Shown here one piece after another: positions 12,201-24,200 of a stretch of 52,853 nucleotides of DNA. The notes under the pieces are model-generated. The model was not told the DNA's origin and made no database searches. It saw nothing but the letters and a program-made list of their open reading frames with translations. The stretch spans positions 1-52,853 of the forward strand of contig LGRX02024519.1 of NCBI GenBank assembly GCA_001247695.2, read 5' to 3'. This DNA comes from Cymbomonas tetramitiformis. Taxonomy: Eukaryota > Chlorophyta > Pyramimonadophyceae > Pyramimonadales > Pyramimonadaceae. The position numbers and the translations under genes were made by a program. The stretch's first letter is position 1. Each line of letters begins with the position of its first letter.

Positions 12201-15200
12201 CCACCGCCGCCTCGCTCTGCCGCCGGCGGGCTGCACGGGTAGCAGCGCCCGCACTGCACCCCGAGGAAGGAGCACAGGTGCACCTCGGACAACGGGACGA
12301 GGTCCGCGCCGGCGGTGGGCACGAGCAACGCCGCACGCAGGAGCCGCATCCCGGGCGCCAGCAGGGGGTCCTCCCGGCAGCCCGTCGGGGCGCACTGCTT
12401 GCCCACCACCCCGGATGCATCGCTGCAGCTCCCGACTCCGTCGCCACTCCCTCCATCCTCGCCGAGTGCCGCCTCCAGCTCCCCCAGGGGGGCCGCGCCG
12501 CGCGATCCGTCACCACCCGAGCTGCCCCTCAGCGCCCGTGCAACGCCCTCGATGTGGTGCTTCATGAAGGCGAGCCCAGCCCAAACCTGCGACACGCAGG
12601 TGAAGCGGCCGCGCCAGTGCTGCGCTACGATGCAGCGCCCAAGCGCTGCCACGTCAGCGATGCCCACCTCGGCGTCCTGCAGGGAGCAGCCCCGCATGAG
12701 GCGCAACGGAAGTGAGAGCCGCATCGCCCAAAAGTCGCCGCAGCGCGGGCCTCAGGGGGCGCGATGGGGCAGGAGCACGCAGAAGCCTCATGCGTCCGGC
12801 TCCGGATTCAATCCGTCTCAAAGAGGCGGCAGTAAGGCTATGACAACCGCGGCACGCATGACGGGCGGCGCGTAAGCAACCAGGTCAGAAACCACGCGTT
12901 ACAAGGAAGTAGGGTTAGGGAATCTTGGAGACATGAGGGGAGCTGTTTCGAGTGCTTCGCAGGCGTCGGCCTGCACCTATTTGCTCATCTCCGCATCGGC
13001 CCCGCAGCGGTCGCAACACTAGCGTGCACTCGGCTTCTCCGCTCTCGCAGGGTTCGTGGAGTGCGAGCAGGTCCCTCCTGAGGATTCGCCTGAGCTGTGT
13101 GGGCACTAGGAAGGCCTCACCCGGGGGGTCCCTACCAGCGAAGGAGGGAGAGGCTCCAGGAGGGTGACGCGCAGCGAGCTCTGGGGTTCCAGGAGGGTGA
13201 CGCGCAGCGAGCTCTGGGGTTCCAGGAGGGTGACGCGCAGCGAGCTCTGGGCTTCCAGGAGGGTGACGCGCAGCGAGCTCTGGGGTTCCAGGAGGGTGAC
13301 GCGCAGCGAGCTCTGGGCTTCCAGGAGGGAGGTGGCTTGAGGGGGTGGCTTACCCGCAAGAAGCTCAAGGCCTCGGGCACAGCGTGCAGTGCCGGGATAT
13401 CGCCGGGTAGCATCACCCGCACCACCTCCCCACATTCCCACGCCCCAACCAGTGCCGCAGGTAGCTCCGAGAAGATCGGACCGTCTGCTAGCCGGCACAT
13501 CCGCGGCGGTCCCTCCGTCAGTGTCTGAGGGTGCGCCTCCACCGGGGCCGACCCCCTTCTCCCGTGGATTGGAGGCCTCTGGACCGGGCTCGGGTCGGGG
13601 AGTCCCCGGCACCGAAAGATGGGCAGGGCGCGCATGGCCGGGACATCCTTGGGGCGCAGCTGCAGCTGCAGGTAGCGGAAGAGGAGGGCAAACCACGTGC
13701 TCGGGCGCTGCGGCAGTTGGGACGCCAACCCCGTGTCCGCAAGCAGCTCGAGCATATGCTGCGTGGTGAAGGGCCGGCATCCAAGGTCGAGAACGGTGGC
13801 CTCTCCGAGGGCCGCCACGTGCGCAGGGTCGGCGAAGTGCAGCCCCTTGTGCACGCCGCAGAGCTCCACGCTTGTCACCAGGGCCCCGGGAAGCTCGCGG
13901 GGGCGCAGCAGCAGCCCCCGGGGTGCGCACCAGTCCCCCTCCTCGCTGCGCACGCAACGCGCCTCCTTCAGCTCTTGCAGCACCCCCTGCGCCGCGGCCT
14001 GCTTCACCGCCCGCCGCCGGCGACTTACACTCCATCGAGGGTGACGCAGATCACACGCACCAGCCCCCGGCGCCACGCTTTTTGTGGACGGGCAGGGCAA
14101 AGGGCGTTCATGTGCCCTTCTCCGGGAGGGGGGCGTGTGGGGGGCTATCACCCACATGGAACGTCCACCACAGTGACATCGTCAGCCGCCGCATATCGAT
14201 CCTCGTAGCGCCAGGAAGCACGCGCAGAGAGGGGCGGGGCAGCGGCTATGCTCATTGCACCTAGGGCGTGGCCCGCGTGCACCCTCCAGGCAACACGGTG
14301 GGAGGGTCGCACTGACGCCATGCGGGGGCCACACCTGCCAGAAGGGGGTCGCCACCTCGCTCAGCGTGGGCAAATACCCTCCCAAGGAGTCCAGCAGGTA
14401 GGGGGACGCGCGCACGGCCTCGCCGAAGACCAGTCCGATCTGTACCATACTGGCCACTCAGCTCCCACTCTACAAGATCCCCCTCACCCCCCCTAATACC
14501 CTGCCCAACCCGCGATGTAAAGAAGCGCCGGTAGATGCAAAATATCAGTACAGACCGCTCAGGCACACGAAGCCCTTGAGGTGCAAAGAATGCCAATGCC
14601 TTCAGAGAGGTTTGGCGCTTGTCGGCAAGGCGCCGCCCAGAGCGCCCCATTCGCAGCCCCGCATGTCTCCTGCCGCACGAGGAAAGCGTCAAAGGAATCG
14701 TCCGTTCTCGTCCGGTGCGTCTGCATTGAGCCGTGTGCACCTTCCGGCGGTGTCCAGTGCCTGGCGCACAGCCTGGGCACGCTGCCAAGGACGCGCACAG
14801 GTGGCGAGAACGCGTCATGACGAGGGCCGCAAAGGTGTGAACTCCGGGAGGAGGGGAGGGGTGGGCCGCAACGCTGTGAACTCCGGGAGGAGGCGAGGGG
14901 TGGGCCGCAACGCTGTGAACTCCGGGAGGAGGGGATCGCCTCGTCACGCACCGAGTCACGCAGCCACCGGTTCCATGCACTGTCCGCCCGTACTGCCTGC
15001 CGGCTGGACACCAGGTCGAAGTCGGCCTGCACAATGAACCGGAAGCCCACCGGGCCGACCGGGAGGTACGCGAACACCTGCTGCATGGCAGCGCGGCTCT
15101 CCCCCTGTGCCGCACCCGCGCCACCTGGCCGCGCCGTGCACGCCACGCCCCCCTGCAGTCAGAAATATTGCCAAGCGCCCGACCGGCAACTGACGCCGCA

Positions 15201-18200
15201 GCTTCGATCGATAAAGAGGGATCGTGGATCAATGTCGCAAAACATCGGAACAAAAGTGCAGCACCCTCCGCTACCCCCTCCTTGACCACTGCTTGCCCGC
15301 GCGCGTACCTGCAGCCTCGCCCGCGTCGCGCGCTCCGTTAAGCTCCGGGAACGCTAGCACGATCTCTGTGCTTTGCGCTGCTGATCGCCCCGCCGTGGTG
15401 CATCCTTCGCCACACCCCTCGGCAGCTCCTCCCCGCTCCGCGCAGATGTGAGCGGGCGCCTGGAGCACAGCGCGATGCACCAAGTAGCACGACACCCGTC
15501 GCTCGAGGACACGGCCCGGCGTGCCGGCCTCTGTGACAACGGTCTCGTCGTGTAGCTCCTGCACCTCCAGCTTCTGTAGATTCGTAAGGGACGAGAAAGG
15601 CAAGCCGAGGGGAAGGGGGGGGAGGGCAAATCAGTGGATGCGTCATTATTCGCCGCCACATAGCAGACCACTCCGTTTAGAAGCTGCGCCAGTGGCGCAA
15701 GGGCTGGTGGTGCAAGGGCTGGAGGTGCAAGAGCTGTTGGCGCAAGGGCTGGTGGTGAAAGGGCTGGTGGTGCAAGGGCTGGTGGTGCAAGGGCTGGTGG
15801 TGCACACACCACACCGTTTAGCATGCACTGGGCTACACACCACACCGTTTTACACATTGCAATGCGCCAAGCACCGCACTGTAATGCACCACGCTGTACA
15901 TCACACACCGTGTATCACATCGTACAACATAACGAAGCCTCACACTTTTCCAGACAGCATGCGCACGTTGCTTTGGGTGCCACGTCACGCACCATGCCCG
16001 TAGTGCACGGTGCATAGGCACGACGTTTCTGTCCCCGGGTCGCGGGGCCGAGGAGCACAGTGCCCTCATTGTCATAGTGCACGCGCAGTCATTTATTGAC
16101 CTCCCTTCCGAATCATAGTAGAGGGAGGCAGAGCGCTCAGGTATTTGCCCTCCCAGTGCCGGACCTCGTTGGCGAGGATCGCTGGAGGAGGCGTAGGCAC
16201 CGCTGCCAGGCTTGCCACGGACACTGTGCGCTGGGTGCCGGCGGTGGCCTCCACCACCACGATGCGCCGAAGCTTGTTCAGAAATAGGAGCATTGCTGCG
16301 TGTAGCTCCACTTTGACCGACGCCGCCGCCCCGCCTGTGCCGGTGTCTTCCTGGCCAGGGCTCTCCTCAGCCCCACACCGTGCAGTGGGCCACCTCATCC
16401 ACGGCACTGAGAGCATCCGCGCAGATGCAGATTAAAGGTTGACCATCGAGGAAACTTCCACGCAATTGCAGCCGAACGATCCACTACAGACAGGCCCTCT
16501 CGCGGAGGGAGCACCGCAGGATCTGTCGTGAAAGGATGTGCCTCTACTCAAATGGACAAGTTGTATGCATGCACTCGTGATTTTTGCGAGACCTTCCAGA
16601 CTTTTGACCCACACACGGAATTTTCTAGAGTTGGAAGCCACGACTTGCCTAGAGTTTAAAAAGTTGCAGAGCTTGTAAAGGCTCGTGCGCAGAAAGCCGC
16701 AGACAACAAGCGACGACGCGTTGCTCAAGTTGCGGCTAAGGCGGCTAGCGCAGCATTGCGGCTAAGGCCGCTAAAACAGCTGCAGCTTTCTGCGCGTAGG
16801 TCTTCACAAGCTCTGCAACTTTTTAACTCCAGGCAAGTCGTGGCTTCCAACTCTAGAAAGCCCGTGTGTGGGTCAAAAGTCTGGAAGATCTCGCAAGCTA
16901 CTACACCTCGCAGAGTAACTGAGTGTATGCATACCTCTTGTCCATGCGAGAAGAGGCAGTTGAACTACCGCAGCGAGCGCACCTTGTATGGAAGATACAG
17001 ACAGGTGCCCGCGGTCGGGGGCGCTCGCCCCGTCTCGGCCATGATCACTGCACGAAGGGGTGCCGGGTCGACCCAACAAGGTACCACATAGCCGTACACC
17101 CCGTGCGTGCTGCGGCCCTCCCTCCCGCTCCCCACGCACCGCAAGTGTCAGCATCTGGAGGCTCATGTTGGGCTCCAGAGCTCCGATGTCCCTTCACTTT
17201 CCAGGTACTCATTCGTGTTGCCGGGTGATATTTATGCTCCACGGATGGGGAGGGATGTATAGGAAAAGTGCATGGGGTCAAATCAGGGGGACAGCTGACT
17301 TCAGAGGGCAGAGACCAACTAAAACAGAGAGGGGCACGTCCGGAGGTCCGGAGGCACGGACGACGGTGAGAATTTGGGTGACAGTCGTGAGAGGAGAGGG
17401 GCGGGGGTTCGAGGAGCGCGTCTTCACCGTGTGTCAAACTTGAACGAGAAGTGGTCGGATAGTATGTGCGGCTCCTCGCTCACCATGAACACGGATTTGA
17501 ATCCGATCCCCTTCCTCCCGATACCCCCCTTCCCTTCTCCCGTGTTCCGCAGCTTTGTGCTCCCCCCTAAGACGGACCCCCTCTCCCCGGTTGCATGCCT
17601 GCCGTCAGCTGCCACGCTCAGCGCGCATGCGGCGGCGCGGGCACCTTGGCGCTTCACAGCAGAGCATGCAGTAGGCTCAGCAATCTTGTCTCACAGCGCT
17701 AGCCTTTAATTACTGGAGTCATTAATGGCACTGCAACCCTCCATGCGCCCCTCCGTTGCACCTCCCACGTTGACACTGTGTGACCTTCGTGTGCCATAGG
17801 ATGGCCTGAGGGATCCTTCGCGAGCCCAGGGGGAACGCGGAGGATGCCTGCTGGGTGCCTCTGTGTCTCCCGGTTCGCAGGAAGCGGACTGGGAGCGCGC
17901 CTAGGAGGTGGGTGGACAGCCGTTCGCAGGAGGCCTTCCCACGGACGCACCACCCCCCCCCCTTGGCCAGAGCGCCACTCAGGCACATCGGACCTACTCG
18001 GCCCCACCGAACCCCACCCGCCCCAAGGCCTAGGGCCTCGAGGGACCGACACCATCCCGCGACGACGACGCGCCATTGAAACAGAATCTGAATACATTGA
18101 AGAACACTAGAAAGAACCGCTAGCTTGCCCAAGGCTCAACCAAGATTGGCAACTGAATTGCAACCAATCCCACCGCAGACTTGGGCCCAACTAGACGCAA

Positions 18201-21200
18201 CCAGGATTATAGAGGGGCCCTTAAACCGCAAGGGAAGGAGAACTCGCTCCCCGGGCCTCCATCTACCAGGCTGGGCTCAACCTAATCTAACAATTTCACA
18301 GCAAGTATGCAATATGCACGCACGCACGCACGCCCTCGCGCAGCGCCACGCACCCTCGCTGCAAATTCTAAAAACTGAATCTAGTGCTGCAAGCACGTTC
18401 ACGCAGCAACCGCTGGCAACGTGGCAATTGCTAAAATCTATAAAGTGCTACTATTGTTGACAGCCTCATCCCACCAGCTTCGTCCGGTTGCAGCCCAACT
18501 CTAGTTGCACCTTATCGCTAGGGTGACCATGGCATGCCAAACACACAACACGCACAATGCAAGAAGGCATTCTTTACAAATAAATGTTACTCTAGAGCTG
18601 AGTTTCATTCTAGTTCCTTAGGTGGTGATCTGTCAGACCTGACAGACAAAGGGGTCCCAGGGGTCAGAACTGCCCCCCTAGGCCTAGGGGGGTTGTCTGG
18701 CTCTAAGTCCTGGGTACCCCTCCCCCCCTTCCCTTCTCCCAGGTTGTGGGCGGGTGGGTTAACAAATCTGAGACACTACTCGGGTTGAAATTTCTACTCC
18801 GGGTTCTCCACTAGTGTTGCAAGGTCAGAATGATTGCAGCTCATCCAAGAGTGAGCTGCAATTCCTAGGAAAACCACTTTCTAAGAGTTCTAGGATGGTG
18901 GCTATCCAATAGCCATCCACCAGGATCCATTCTGTGGATCTCCCCCTCATTTCTTCCAATGGGAGGAGATGACTGGATCCTAAATGCTAGGCCTAGCAAC
19001 GTGGCCACAACTTAGCCAAGTTGTGACTCCTCATGACCAGCCCTTCCTTGGGAGGGTGTCATCACTGTTGATCCAGTGGTTCCCCTCCCGTTGTATTTCT
19101 CATTTGCATCCAAGGGTTGTCCCTGTCTCGGGTGTTTGGCCCCAGCTAGAGGCAAAATGAAAAGGTCTGCCGTCGAGCACTCAAGCCTGAGTTCTCGGCC
19201 GATTCAAGAGCTTTTTGTCACATTTTTTTAGGGTTCCTTTAGGGCAGGCTAAGGAACAAAGTTGGGGATTTGTTTGTCCCCGCAATAAACTTAATTAACA
19301 CCTACAGGCTTAATCGACAATTATTCCTAGGGTGACCATGGCATGCCAAACACACAACACGCACAATGCAAGAAGGCATTCTTTACAAATAAATGTTACT
19401 CTAGAGTTGAGTTTCATTCTAGTTCCTTAGGTGGTGATCTGTCAGACCTGACAGGTAAAGGGGTCCCAGGGGTCAGAACTGCCCCCCTAGGCCTAGGGGG
19501 GTTGTCAGGCTCTAAGTCCTGGGTACCCCTCCCCCACCACGCAGCGCTTTGCCAGGCAGGGAACTAGCTACACCATCCATGTTGGAACTAACAATAAGCG
19601 CCCACGGCTGCCTCCATGGAGTCCGCCACCAACTTAGGAATGGCACAGGAGACCCAAGCGTCGTCGTCTCACCCCCGCCAAGGTCGACGTTCTCTTCGTC
19701 ACTGTCGGTTCGCGACGCCTCGCGTTCCGCGTCGATATCCATGTCCACCCCCTCAGCAGGCAGGAGCGGACACACGTGTGAACCGGGGGAAGCCTCCCCC
19801 GGCCCACCTTGTCACTTTTGCTTACACTCCGTCTTCCTGTGGTCGCCCCCACAGGAAGAACAGGTGTGCGGGAATTTGTAGTTCTTCTTCGAGCGTTTTC
19901 CCGCGTTCCACTGAAAGCACTGCGGTGTCCTCGGCGTAGGAGATGCTGCGTCCGAAGCCTTCGATCTCGGAGTCTTCACCGCAAAATTTCCCGCTTCCTT
20001 CCTTGATTGGATGAAGCGGTTCCACGTCCCAACTAGCATGTCGGGATTCCAGGACGGGATGAAGTTAGTCGCCAGGCGTTGGCGGATGTACTTGTCGTAC
20101 TCCGCGACGCACTTCACATCGTGCAGGTCTAGCTTCGTGAACAAGTCTATCACGTACATGTGATAGAAGTGAATCTCACGGTCGACAGAGTCCGGCATGG
20201 AATGCGCGAAGGCTAGTAGGCGGTAGCAGAATTCCTCCCGCGTGTACGTCTTGGGCGGCCGCGTTAAGACTTTCCCATCTTGGAGTTGGAACATCTCGCG
20301 GTAGTCCTCCGTTTCCACAGGCATGGACAGAGCCAGATTGAGTCCTTGCAGCGGTCCACTAGACACGTTGAGGTTGAGGGCGGCCATCGCACCTGTCGCA
20401 TGTCGAACTCCGTCCGCTGCGTAGAAGTCCCCGTGGAAAAGTTTGTCGCCAGCCATCTGGATGTCCTCCTGCTTCCCGATCGAGTCGTTATTCGGGAAGG
20501 TCGCCTTCTCGCCACCCCCCGCGCCAGACCCGAACAGGTCCTTAGCAGTAGCACGCGGCACATCCACGAGCCAATCGTCCTTCCGCGGGTCCGTCAAGAA
20601 CTCAAGGTTGACCGTAGGGCACTTCCGCAGGTGCGCATGCCACACCACCGCTGATCCGCGCAAGAAAGAAACGTAGCCATCCAGGAGAGCGGGCGTAAAG
20701 CCAGTCGCGGTCTCAATGTCCTCAAGCGTCGCAAACTCGTTGTCCTCCTGCGCATGCTTGGGACCGCTTCGCTTGAATATTTTCCCCACTGGCTCCACCA
20801 GAAGGTCCAGCATCTCCCCTTGGCGCTCCACGGTGAGCTCCTAAAACCACTGCAGCACGCGCTTCGCCTCGGTCAACACTCGCTGCTGGTTCGCAATGGC
20901 CGTAGTTGTAGGTCCATGCTTCAACTTCGCTAGCTTCCCAGTGAAGTCGAGCAAGTTGTTCACATTCAGTGGCAAAGACAGTACCTCCCCGGTTGCGTGA
21001 TTGGTTACCGAAATTGTAATCGGAACCAACTCCAAAAATCAGGTTGGTGGTGAGCTCGTCAGGTGACTCCGTGAGAATCCAAAGGAAAAGGAAATGTTGT
21101 ACCGCAAAAAACTCTCCAGAGAAAGTTTCACCGTCGATGGTCACGTCCCGTTTCGGAGGGTCGTTGCAATGTGCCACCAATGCACAAAAGGAGTTGAATG

Positions 21201-24200
21201 GGCTCTTGTCGCCACAGGCAAAGCACGGGCAAAAATATCTCCGTGGAGATGAGCTGCAACAACAATGGTGAAATCTGCCTTTCGGGCAAAACTTCCAAAT
21301 GTAGGGACCAGGAAAACTTCTAGGCTCCTCAAACTTTTGAAGAAGGCCGTCGTAGACTTCCTTCACGTCGGGATGGGCTGAAAAGTTGTTGGAGTTTCGG
21401 GTTGCACGGATGGCAGACCTAGAAAACTCCAATTCAGTGTCACTGTTGGAAGCCAAATTTAGGCCAAGGAAGAGAACTCTAAGGAGTCCTCGTCGATCCA
21501 AGACGAAGAGAATAAATTCTGACCTCAGAAGTTAACAAATTTGAGACACTAGTCAGGTTGAAATTTCTACTCTGGGTTCTCCACTAGTGTTGCAAGGTCA
21601 GGTCCTTGCAACACTAACTTGATCTATGGCCAAGGCACCATGAGTGGGTGCCGCTAGGGCTATCACCAAGTCTGGGCGTTTGTCTCGGACTTGGTTGTTG
21701 AATTCCGTCACCACCTTCAAGTCAGTCTGTCTGGTCTGAATTCAGAAATCATTTGGAATTCAAAAATATACATCAAAGCAACTTTAACTTCAACATGTCT
21801 CAATTTTCCAAAACATGGTTTGGCACCCTGAAAAGCAAGTTTGAGAACAATGAAGATCTATCCAATCTTCGCTTTCGTGTTTTTGCTGTATGCGAAAGCA
21901 AAACACGAAGCTTATCACGTACCAAGGATAAGCAACCAGTGGTCTCGGTCACTTTTAGGGATGCCCCTGGCGACATACTCATGGCCACTGGGTGGAAGCT
22001 CATGGCTGGGGCAACCCTACAAGACATAGCTCCTCTACTGGAACATGTGGAGGTGGGCAAGTTGTACGACATCTACATGTCCTCTGAGACCTTTTACAAC
22101 TTGAGCTTGGCTTCGCAGTATGAGCTGTCCAGAAACATCGCTCTTCCTCTGCAAAATTTTGCCTTGAGACACCGGTGGTCGAATCAGGAGCGCCACGCAA
22201 CCGACAGGCAGCTGGTCCACATATGAACGTGGAGGCTTACATAAGGAAGATCCCTATGGCATTCGACCTGGAGGCTCAGCAGATTGTGGACAAAAGCACG
22301 AGTGTATATTGGGCAAACGTCCCCGAGGCCCAAGAGCGATTCGATATGTGTGTGAAGCTGTTAACCCAGGCGTATCCTATACTGGAAAAACACGTCGCGA
22401 CCCGTAAGGTATAACGACGGCTAGTCAACCAACGTCATCTGGGACCGAAGGGCACGACAATAGAACAGCGCCAACAGACTGACTTGAAGGTGGTGACGGA
22501 ATTCAACAACCAAGTCCGAGACAAACGCCCAGACTTGGTGATAGCCCTAGCGGCACCCACTCATGGTGCCTTGGCCATAGATCAAGTTAGTGTTGCAAGG
22601 ACCTGACCTTGCAACACTAGTGGAGAACCCAGAGTAGAAATTTCAACCTGACTAGTGTCTCAAATTTGTTAACTTCTGAGGTCAGAATTTATTCTCTTCG
22701 TCTTGGATCGACGAGGACTCCTTAGAGTTCTCTTCCTTGGCCTAAATTTGGCTTCCAACAGTGACACTGAATTGGAGTTTTCTAGGTCTGCCATCCGTGC
22801 AACCCGAAACTCCAACAACTTTTCAGCCCATCCCGACGTGAAGGAAGTCTACGACGGCCTTCTTCAAAAGTTTGAGGAGCCTAGAAGTTTTCCTGGTCCC
22901 TACATTTGGAAGTTTTGCCCGAAAGGCAGATTTCACCATTGTTGTTGCAGCTCATCTCCACGGAGATATTTTTGCCCGTGCTTTGCCTGTGGCGACAAGA
23001 GCCCATTCAACTCCTTTTGTGCACTGGTGGCACATCGCAACGACCCTCCGAAACGGGACGTGACCATCGACGGTGAAACTTTCTCTGGAGAGTTTTTTGC
23101 GGTACAACATTTCCTTTTCCTTTGGATTCTCACGGAGTCACCTGACGAGCTCACCACCAACCTGATTTTTGGAGTTGGTTCCGATTACAATTTCGGTAAC
23201 CAATCACGCAGCCGGGGAGGTACTGTCTTTGCCACTGAATGTGAACAACTTGCTCGACTTCACCAGGAAGCTAGCGAAGTTGAAGCATGGACCTACAACT
23301 ACGGCCATCGCGAACCAGCGGCGAGTGCTGACCGAGGTGAAGCACGTGCTGCAATGGTTTTAGGAGCTCACAGTGGAGCGCCAAGGGGAGATGCCGGACC
23401 TTCTGGTGGAGCCAGTGGGGAAAATATTCAAGCGAAGCGGTCAGAGGCTTCTGATCGGCCCCACAGTGGTGATCCCCCGGCCAAACGCCACGCAAGCCCA
23501 AGCCGCGGCCAACCGTAAGGCTTTTACGGCAACGGTGAAGGTGCTTAAAGCCGTGGAGGCTTCCGCGGCGGCATGGCAGGAGGAGGATAACCAACTCGAT
23601 GGGGAGGACGACCCGTCCTCGGAGGAGGAGCAGGACAAGGACTCCCCGGTCAAGCGGAAGGGACCTGCGAAGGACATCCCGGTGATGGCGAAGCGCAAGC
23701 AGCTGTCGCCGGGCTCTTTGCGCAGGAAGGCGAAAGCGTTGGTGCGTGTTCGGGCAGCTTACACAGTTGCCATGGCGTTGGCACGGGAGCTGGAGACAGA
23801 TCCCCACGCGTTTGGGGACAAACTGGAGTGGAGCATCCGCCCCCGAGCGTGTCCGGCGCCGACGAAGCATGCGCAGGATGACAACGTGTTTGCGACGCTT
23901 GAGGACATTGAGACCGCGACTGGCTTTACGCCCGCTCTCCTGGATGGCTACGTTTCTTTCTTGCGCGGATCGGCGGTGGTGTGGCATGCGCACCTGCGGA
24001 AGTGCCCTACGGTCAACCTTGAGTTCTTGACGGACCCGCGGAAGGACGATTGGCTCGTGGATGTGCCGCGTGCTACTGCTAAGGACCTGTTCGGGTCTGG
24101 CGCGGGGGGTGGCGAGAAGGCGACCTTCCCGAATAACGACTCGATCGGGAAGCAGGAGGACATCAAGATGGCTGGCGACAAACTTTTCCACGGGGACTTC

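Noticed and set aside
9590..12715. Long plus-strand ORFs opposite the SPRY/RING and body exons (for example 9,590-10,018 and 12,152-12,715).
   Set aside because: They are Arg/Pro/Ala-rich frames produced by high GC on the strand opposite a gene with clear domains; no motif of their own.
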